This document shows positions 40,855 to 46,965 of a stretch of DNA of 46,965 nucleotides, in pieces (positions within the stretch are counted from its first letter, which is position 1; the number at the start of each line of letters is the position of its first letter). Location of the stretch: contig NZ_JAYFFI010000016.1 of assembly GCF_036289405.1 (NCBI RefSeq), positions 1 through 46,965 on the forward strand, written 5' to 3'. Both the position numbers and the translations under genes were made by a program. The notes beneath the pieces are model-generated. The model had not been told where the DNA came from and did no database searches. It saw only the letters and a list, made by a program, of their open reading frames with translations. The stretch comes from Pseudoramibacter faecis. GTDB lineage: Bacteria; Bacillota; Clostridia; Eubacteriales; Eubacteriaceae.

Positions 40855-41212
40855 CACCTTCACCTCCGACCTTCTCTCTGATCTGTTCTTCGAGCAACGC
40901 GATAACCTTTTTGATCTCATTTCTTTCGTGCTTTGTCAGATTTTCTTTCTTATTTTTGGGATAGGCCGTAACCAGATAGACCGTTTTATATAGCAAGAAA
41001 TCCACATAGCAAACGCGCGAGCTGTCGCTTTTTCCAAGTCCGTCAAAAGCAAATCGCATCTTTCTGAGACCACCGGTTCCTTCCATGATCGACGCCGCCT
41101 CGGGATGGCGCATAATTTCAAGTTCAAGCCTGCGCAAATCCTCATCATCAAATCCCAATCTTTTCCACTGCTTGATAAATTCAAATGTTTGGATAAATGT
41201 TCTGCTGTTCAT
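40847..41212 (-). CDS. RelE/HigB-superfamily toxin
   Basis: 121 residues. The N-terminal RTFIQTFEFIKQWKRLG, central GTGGLRKMRFAFDGLGKSDSSR and VYLVTAYPKNKKENLTKHERN follow the HigB-like toxin pattern, an mRNA interferase acting at the ribosome. Its start is 23 bases from the promoter. It lies beside a restriction-modification locus, so the pair may help keep this defence region. Confidence 0.88.
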   Translation of the reverse strand: MNSRTFIQTFEFIKQWKRLGFDDEDLRRLELEIMRHPEAASIMEGTGGLRKMRFAFDGLGKSDSSRVCYVDFLLYKTVYLVTAYPKNKKENLTKHERNEIKKVIALLEEQIREKVGGEGDE

Positions 41213-41234
41213 TGGCGGTTCCTTTTTCGAGGAT

Positions 41235-41263
41235 ATTATACCCTATTTAATAGGAAGTCTCAA
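41235..41263 (-). promoter_or_regulatory. promoter and operator of the toxin-antitoxin operon
   Basis: On the minus strand TTGAGA (41258-41263), a 17-base spacer and consensus TATAAT (41235-41240). The spacer holds a perfect 6-1-6 palindrome CCTATT-T-AATAGG (41242-41254), a good candidate for the antitoxin binding site. Confidence 0.75.
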
Positions 41264-41358
41264 CTTGTTGATGCACCGGAGGTGTTCATTTTAATCCGAT
41301 TGCTTGAAATATCTTGTTTGATGAAACGTTCGCGAATATAGGAAAAGATCCATTACAC

Positions 41359-41398
41359 AAAAAAATCAGCCAACTTTTGGGATTGAGCAAAAGCTGGC
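41359..41398 (-). terminator. terminator of the restriction-modification operon
   Basis: On the minus strand GCCAGCTTTTG (41388-41398) pairs with CAAAAGTTGGC (41369-41379), then a T run (41365-41359), 11 bases after the methylase-subunit stop. Confidence 0.85.
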
Positions 41399-41409
41399 AG
41401 ATTGGATTT

Positions 41410-42123
41410 TCACTGCGGTGATGCTCTTTCCCCAATCGATAAAATCGGCACCACCCTCTCGTCAGGCGCCCCGGCGGCCGCCCCCGGCATGAGTGCGGAA
41501 AGGTCCATGGCTACCTGCTCCTCCGTTTCGGGCGCAAGCGCCGCATCTTCTTCTTCGGCTGCAAGCAGCTCGTCCATTTCGTGGTGGCTCACGGCCACGC
41601 ACAGGGTTTCGAGATCGGCCGCATCAGGGGGCAGCAGGCGCCACTGGGTAAAGACGATGGGCTCGCCGGCACCGGTAACGCCGGTCAGGGCGTTGCCCTG
41701 GATCATATTGCGTTGGATGATGACCCGGGCGGCCGCCGTCACCCGGGGATCGGGCGCGGCGTCAAAATCGGCCAGCCCCGCTTCATAGCCGGTGCGAAAG
41801 GCCTCCATCAGGTTCATCACGAGCATCTCCACATTGTCTTCCAAGAGTTCGATGCCATAGAGCGTGGTGAGCGCGAAAAGGGCCTTTTGATGCCAAGCCG
41901 CAGCGCTTGTGCTCTCCCGCCGGGCGGCGGCGAGCTTGCGCCGCAAAATCGCCACGAGAAAGGCGCCCTCTCCGGCGGAAGGCTCCAGAAAGGTGGCCGT
42001 GAGCGTCTCGCAGGCCGCGCGCACCCCGGGCAGGTCGAGCATCCGCTCGACCACGGCCGCCGGGGTGAACACCTCGCCGTGTTGCTGCACCCGGGCTTTG
42101 GATTTGATTAAGCCTTTTTTCAT
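41410..42123 (-). CDS. N6-adenine DNA methyltransferase, N-terminal half (motifs X-III) as separate subunit
   Basis: 237 residues. QHGEVFTPAAVVERML (motif X region), the SAM-binding motif I FLEPSAGEGAFL, LYGIELLEDNVEMLVMNL (motif II) and RNMIQGNALTG (motif III) are clear. The catalytic NPPY (motif IV) is absent here; it is encoded in the upstream helicase-methylase gene. The tail is acidic (EEEDAALAPETEEQ). The start overlaps the upstream stop by one base (TAATG), so the two halves should be made together and assemble into one methyltransferase. GC-rich, unlike the other half. Confidence 0.85.
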   Translation of the reverse strand: MKKGLIKSKARVQQHGEVFTPAAVVERMLDLPGVRAACETLTATFLEPSAGEGAFLVAILRRKLAAARRESTSAAAWHQKALFALTTLYGIELLEDNVEMLVMNLMEAFRTGYEAGLADFDAAPDPRVTAAARVIIQRNMIQGNALTGVTGAGEPIVFTQWRLLPPDAADLETLCVAVSHHEMDELLAAEEEDAALAPETEEQVAMDLSALMPGAAAGAPDERVVPILSIGERASPQ

Positions 42124-45100
42124 TATCTTAAACTTTCAATACGATTGCTAATATATTTTATTTCTTCCTCAGTCAACTCCAGCAACTCAGCCAACTGTTG
42201 ATCTATGTTTTGTGAAAAATCAATCAAAGCATTTTCATTATGATATTCAAGAATATCCGGAACTTCTTTTCCCAAAGATGTAAGAGATTCGTCTGTCAGC
42301 AAAAATGCAAAGCGAATAAATTTACTTTTTGCATATTTTAAAAAGTTTTTAGCCTCTTGTTGTGTCTTGAATGTCTTAAGGGCGATGCGCGATCTTCCAA
42401 ATGCTGAATGATTGTCCATTACAGAGATTTGATTATCCCTTTTTTGTCCACCGGCATTTGCACTTGATACCGTTACTTTCCATTTATCTATAAAATCAGC
42501 ATTATATTTAATCACTTCTCTTTTTACAACATACCATTTTGCCCTACCTGTTTTTCCCGCTTTATCATTTGTAAAGAGTTTGATATATTTTGAATAATCG
42601 ATGCTTTCACTCTCTTCTAATAATTCTACTTTTTCCGGATTCTTTTCTACAAAATCACTCTCGATTCTAAAAAGTTTTTGATTGATTGCTTCACTGTCAG
42701 CAATATATTTCAAACCATTTTTCTCAACAAATTGATCAATCTTTTGAGTTATTTTTCCCTCAAGCGGATTCAAAACTAAAATTTTCTCACCAGGCGCTGC
42801 CAATTTAATGCATTGGGATTTGCCATCTTTGATAAATTCATAGTCAAAAACTTTATTTGTTTTTTTCATTTCTTTGAGGACAATAGAAATTCCATCCGAA
42901 ATTTCCACTTGATCAAATACATCCCTTGCGTCATCAAAATAAATCAATTTTGACAAATGTGGATCGTTAATTTGTTCTAAGCCAAATTTGCTCATACCTT
43001 TGCCCGATCTTTGGATCCACCGCCCACCGGGATAAATAAGTGCGGTACAATCTTTCGCTAATTTATCTGCTAAAATTTGAAAGTAGTGAAATATATTTGT
43101 CACGCGCTTTTGGCCGTTATCCGTTTCTTTCTTTGCCACTTCCTCTTGATACGGCGGGTTGCCGATCACCACATCAAATTTCATCTTTCCAAATTCCCTT
43201 CCAATCCTTTCGGCGGCGGCCGCGGCATCCGCCCGGGCGAGGGCCACCAGGCCATCGACATAAACAATCTGCGTCTTCCAAGGGTGATAGCCGGCCAGGG
43301 TGCGTCTGGCAATGGCGGCGGCCATGGGGGTCTTCGCCACCACAAAAATATTTTTCGCGAGCACCTGCTGCCAAAGTTTGATCTGCTCGGCCGCGGGCAA
43401 GGAGCCCGCAAGCCGCCGCCGCCCCTCATCAAAACACGACAGCGCGGCATAAAGCGGGTAGAGGCCCGTTTTCGCGTTAATCTCCAAAATCCTTGTGTCC
43501 CAGTGATAGACCCGGGAGCTGACCGGCGTTTGGATCCAGTGGCGCGCTGGCCGGCCGGCCACCGTCTGGTGTTCGTAGGCCTCGTCATAAAAAGAGAGCC
43601 CGCCGATGGTTTGGCCCAGCTGCAGGTTCACCACCCGCCAGGGCGTGAGCACCGTTTCTTTATCCGGGTTGCAGAAGGTGGCCAAAATGGGCACGAGGGC
43701 CTCGGCCCGCTCGATCGGGGGCAGATCGTCCAGCGCCTTCACCTGGCGCCGAATGATGCGCCCGGCCTCGACAAAGACCTCCGCATCGTAATATTTGGTG
43801 AACTTCCGAAACAATGCCTTGGTCACCCCCGCCGGCATGAACTCGGCCCAGGAGGCGTCGTCCACCGCATCCACAAATTTCTCCACGCGCACGTCATCAC
43901 CAACAGGCACATCCAGCCCGTAAAGCATCAGCGGAATGCGAATGGAGATCCCCCGCAGAATCGAAATCATGGTCTTGCGCTGTTTTTTGAGCGCATTCAT
44001 CTGGTCGATGGCGGCCTGCTCCTCGGCGGTGCGGGCGCGGCGGGGCTTTTGCTCGGCGGCCGTGGCTTTGTCGTATTGTTCATCGGTGAGCCCCTGATGG
44101 TTCACGTCGATCACCATGGGGCGTTTGTCTTTTTTGGTGGTGCCCACAATGGCCTTTAAATCGTTAAACGCCAAAAGATCGCCGGCCCTGAGCATGAGCA
44201 GCTCGTCGCTGTAGAGCGAATCGTCGTCGAAGCCGCTCTTCACGGCCTTTTCGGCATAGACCCGCTTGAGCCGGGTCAGCAGTAGGGCCGCATGCCCTGT
44301 CCGCCCTCCCCGATGATGGGCAGAAAATTCATGAGCTGGGCCATCTTGTCGCGCTGGGCGCCGGTGCCGAGTCTTGTGGCCTCGGTCATCACGGTGAGCG
44401 CCCGATCCGGCGCAAAGTCGAAGATATAGCACCGGGTCTTTTGGCCAAAGGTCTCGCTGGCATAGGGCGTCTGAGCGCGAAAGGCCGCCTGCAGGTATTG
44501 CATGGCGCTGGTGGTGTTGGCCAAAAAGAGCACCCCCGTCCAGGGGGCAATGGTCACCCCGGTGGTGAGCTTGCGCACAGTCAGGGTGATGGTTTTGGTG
44601 GCCGCGGGATCCTCGCCTATGGCCGCCTTCACCTGGGCCACATCGCCCTCCGACGCGACGCCGCCGTTATCCCCCTGGGCCACCACATTCACAATCTTGT
44701 AATCCATGCCGAAAACCGGATGCCCCTTGAGCAGCCGCTCCAGCGCAGAGGCTTCCTTCACCCCGGGCAAAATCCACAGCGTGTGGCGCAGACAGTCCCG
44801 AAAGGCCGGGGTCGAAAAGGGATAGTTCGTGGCCGGGTCCGGTGTGGTGATGTTGTCGAGAAATTGTTTCACCTTGGCCTCGTGCACAAAACGGCCGGCC
44901 GCATTCACTTCAAAAAACGCCTTGAAATTAAAGGCCCGCTTGTCGTCACTTTGAAAAAGGGCATCCTTAAACTGGCGGCTCATTTCAAAGGTGAACATGC
45001 TAACCTGGGGGAGCCCTTCATAGGGATTGGGCAAATCCGGATGCGCCTGGCTCCAGTCCGCCTTGGCCTGCTGCTCCATCACATAATCCCAGGTGTAGAC

Positions 45101-46486
45101 CTGCTCCTTCTCGTATTGATCCAGCAGATTAAAGGGCGTGCCGGAAAGCGTGAGCACACGGGTCGCCCCGGGCCGCACCACCTGACCCAGCACATTTTGG
45201 GCCAGTTCCGTCTGGGTGCCCTCGTGGGCCTCGTCCACAATCACCAAATCCCAATCCGTGGCAAAAAGCATCTCATTTTTGCTTCCCGCCTTGCCGCCGA
45301 CCCTCTCGGACCCGCGCAGATCCTGCAGGCTTGCAAAATAAACAAAAGGCCCGCCGCCGCTGGCCAGATGGTCGAAGGGCTCGCTGGATTTTTTCGAACC
45401 ATAATGATAGCCGGCCGCCGCAAGGTCTAACTTTTTAAAATCGTCGAACCAGCCGTCATCCACCACCGGCCGATGGGTCATGATCAGCACATGGGGATAC
45501 CGCGCCTCCTTGATGAGCTGCAGCGCCGTGATGGTTTTGCCGAAGCGCATCTTGGCATTCCAGAGCATTTTGTCGGTTTTTTTAAAGACCTTCTTCGTTT
45601 GATCGATGGCCGCCCGCTGCTCCGGACGCAGGGCAATCGCCGCGGCTTTCGCCGGCTGATCGATGGCGGCCTGCCCCGCCTTCACGGCGGCAATGGCGCG
45701 CTTGGCCGTCGCCAGATCCATATGATACCATTCATTGCCCGTGAGCCCCGGCTGGTGCCTAATCCCCGAACGGTCGAGCACCCGATGCACATCGTGATCG
45801 CGAAACCAGCTTTTATCCTGCTTGCGGTAGGCCAACTCACTCCACTGCGCCACCCCGGGCACCCCGGCCGTTGTCATGTATTGGTTGATGCGTCTTTGGG
45901 CCACGCCCAGCAGATAATCGCTGCCGGGTTCCCAATTCGCCTCGAAATCGCCCTCCGGCACAGAAGCCTCGCCGATTTTCTCCGCGCCGTCGTAGGCCGG
46001 CCACCGGCCGTCTACATTGTCCGCCGTCTGCACGTAAATCAGCTTGCGCTCCGCCGTTTGATACAACGCATGCGGCGGCTCAAAACGCGCAATCGCCGCG
46101 CGATCGCCACCGCGGGCCACAAACTGCCAGCCCAGCAGCGCATAAATCGCTCGAATCGCCTTGAGCGCCTCGGCTTGTGTCCTTTGATCGAGAGTGTGGG
46201 CTGCTTTATTCCCCCACCCTTTGACGGCGAAAAACACATCTATGACTTTTTTCGGCGTGTTCGTCCCGCGCAGCGCCTTCAGATTGTCGTTAAATGTGGC
46301 CCGCTCGCCCACCGGAATCCGCGCCCGCTCAAGCATCTCCTTCGCGAGATTTTCCGCAATTGTGCGTGACTCGGTGAGCACCGCGGCATAGGCACCGATG
46401 CCGTAAAGCTGCTCCAGATTCTTTGCCGACGCCTCGTAATGTTTTAAATCCTGTTGATCCCCTAAAAAATCAAAATTGCTTGCCAT
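42123..46486 (-). pseudogene. helicase-methylase restriction enzyme (Eco57I/type ISP-like), interrupted by a one-base frameshift
   Basis: From 46486 the first frame gives 736 residues: a DUF4145-like N terminus (about 15-120), a region resembling a GIY-YIG/T5orf172-type module (KLIYVQTADN to FRDHDVHRVL; tentative), and an SF2 helicase with Walker A AKMRFGKT (about 311-318), DEAH (about 417), SGTPFNL and the TTGVTI/QAAFRAQ motifs. It stops at 44276. The next frame continues at once with LLTRLKRVYAEKAVKSG through the methylase catalytic motif IV (VIGNPPYQEEV, near 43155) and a specificity domain to 42123. Adding one C to the CCC at 44285-44287 gives a continuous 1454-residue protein. The segment from NPPY to the end is strikingly AT-rich. 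Frameshift, sequencing error or phase variation are all possible. Confidence 0.75.
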
Positions 46487-46513
46487 GGTTGCCCCCCAAT
46501 TGTTCTTGTCTTT

Positions 46514-46542
46514 ATTATAGCGAATCCCCGCGCATCTTGCAG
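46514..46542 (-). promoter_or_regulatory. promoter of the restriction-modification operon
   Basis: On the minus strand consensus TATAAT (46514-46519), 17 bases from a weak -35 CTGCAA (46537-46542). The start codon at 46486 has GGGGGG upstream. Confidence 0.5.
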
Positions 46543-46599
46543 AAAAAGTGGAACTTTAAAAAATTTCCCATATATTATCGCTGTTCTTTGCTCCCGACT

Positions 46600-46835
46600 T
46601 TAGAATTTTGCAACATCCCTGAGAAAATCCCGCTGCCGCTTTTCACTATCTCGACCCATCACTTTATACACTTTTCCAAACGTAAGAGCAAACAGAGATG
46701 GATTTGACGTGTGATACACACAACCTTAAAATTTTCAAATGGATTAAAATTGATGATCTCTCCGGTTTTATCTTTGATACATGCGACTGCCGATTTCCCT
46801 GCCCAAATTCCAAAAATACGATCAATTCCAGGCAC
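46600..46835 (-). pseudogene. decayed remnant of an unrecognised gene
   Basis: Two adjoining frames look coding: one reads FGIWAGKSAVACIKDKTGEI and continues to INFNPFENFKVV, the other NPSLFALTFGKVYKVM and continues to GRDSEKRQRDFLRDVAKF before a stop at 46600. A frameshift near 46705-46730 would join them. I do not recognise the family. The 480 bases right of the restriction operon (46487-46965) hold this and an inverted repeat only. Confidence 0.35.
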
Positions 46836-46836
46836 T

Positions 46837-46888
46837 AAAACCTGCTAAGAAAAGTCAAGCAAAAATCTGACTCTTAATAGCAGGTTTT
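46837..46888. terminator. long hairpin with T runs on both sides
   Basis: AAAACCTGCTA (46837-46847) pairs with TAGCAGGTTTT (46878-46888); inside, AGTCA and TGACT can extend the stem around AGCAAAAATC. The ends supply four T residues on each strand, so it may act as a terminator. An end of a small mobile element is an alternative. Confidence 0.5.
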
Positions 46889-46965
46889 CTTTCATCACAA
46901 AATGGCCGGAGTTATCCCCGACCTAATTAGTATTTATCCTGAATCGAGTTATTCTCTATACACCT

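Noticed and set aside
43077..44159. 360-codon plus-strand open frame
   Set aside because: Antisense to the helicase-methylase gene, where methylase-family sequence is continuous.

Overview
The window looks like the chromosome of a GC-rich, anaerobic Gram-positive bacterium of the class Clostridia. Evidence is strong AGGAGG-type ribosome binding sites, mini-RNase III next to cysS, a TrpR-like YerC/YecD regulator, a YitT protein, ferredoxin-dependent 2-oxoacid oxidation and a corrinoid methyltransferase. A Eubacteriaceae relative (Pseudoramibacter-like) is my guess from gene content and composition only.

Layout. Positions 1-1200 are AT-rich accessory DNA (start of an IS30-type transposase, an excisionase-like protein, an XRE regulator) abutting the 3' end of guaA, a known integration target. 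From 10278 down to 1203 a leftward series of genes runs yerC, alaA, pspC, tsaE, ispD, two E1 subunits of a 2-oxoacid/acetoin-type dehydrogenase, an unusual E3-like flavoprotein, and guaA. cysS-mrnC (10517-12354) points right. A less GC-rich catabolic island follows (12526-21314): an AraC-type regulator diverges from a leftward operon for a BCCT transporter, a proline-racemase-family enzyme, a four-subunit 2-oxoacid:ferredoxin oxidoreductase (alpha gene broken by a 7-bp duplication), a YitT membrane protein and a CaiB-type CoA-transferase. Next are a small membrane protein, a 1586-residue McrB-like protein with a degenerate P-loop, HPr and a fruR-fruK-fruA operon. The 31-34 kb region is a decaying sulfur-transfer locus (two rhodaneses, a frameshifted Crp/Fnr regulator, a collapsed CoA-disulfide-reductase-like gene). 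Then come a small alarmone synthetase coupled to a two-component system, an iron alcohol dehydrogenase, an orphan MtaA/MtbA-type methyltransferase, an iron-sulfur flavoprotein, a HigBA-like toxin-antitoxin pair, and a restriction-modification locus with a split methyltransferase and a frameshifted helicase-methylase gene.

Most unusual: (1) an E1-alpha/E1-beta/flavoprotein cluster whose E3-like protein has two subunit-binding domains but lacks the redox disulfide and the His-Glu pair, and whose E1-beta lacks the histidine used for lipoyl acylation. The three reading frames are intact, so this may be a lipoate-independent complex. (2) The BCCT/racemase-family/KOR/CoA-transferase operon, a candidate undescribed pathway. 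(3) The large McrB-like protein with tandem N-terminal repeats and no McrC nearby. (4) A methyltransferase split between motifs III and IV in permuted order, with an AT-rich specificity segment.

I found no rRNA, tRNA, CRISPR array or riboswitch that I could support. All coordinates, residue counts and motif positions were read by eye; no database search was run.
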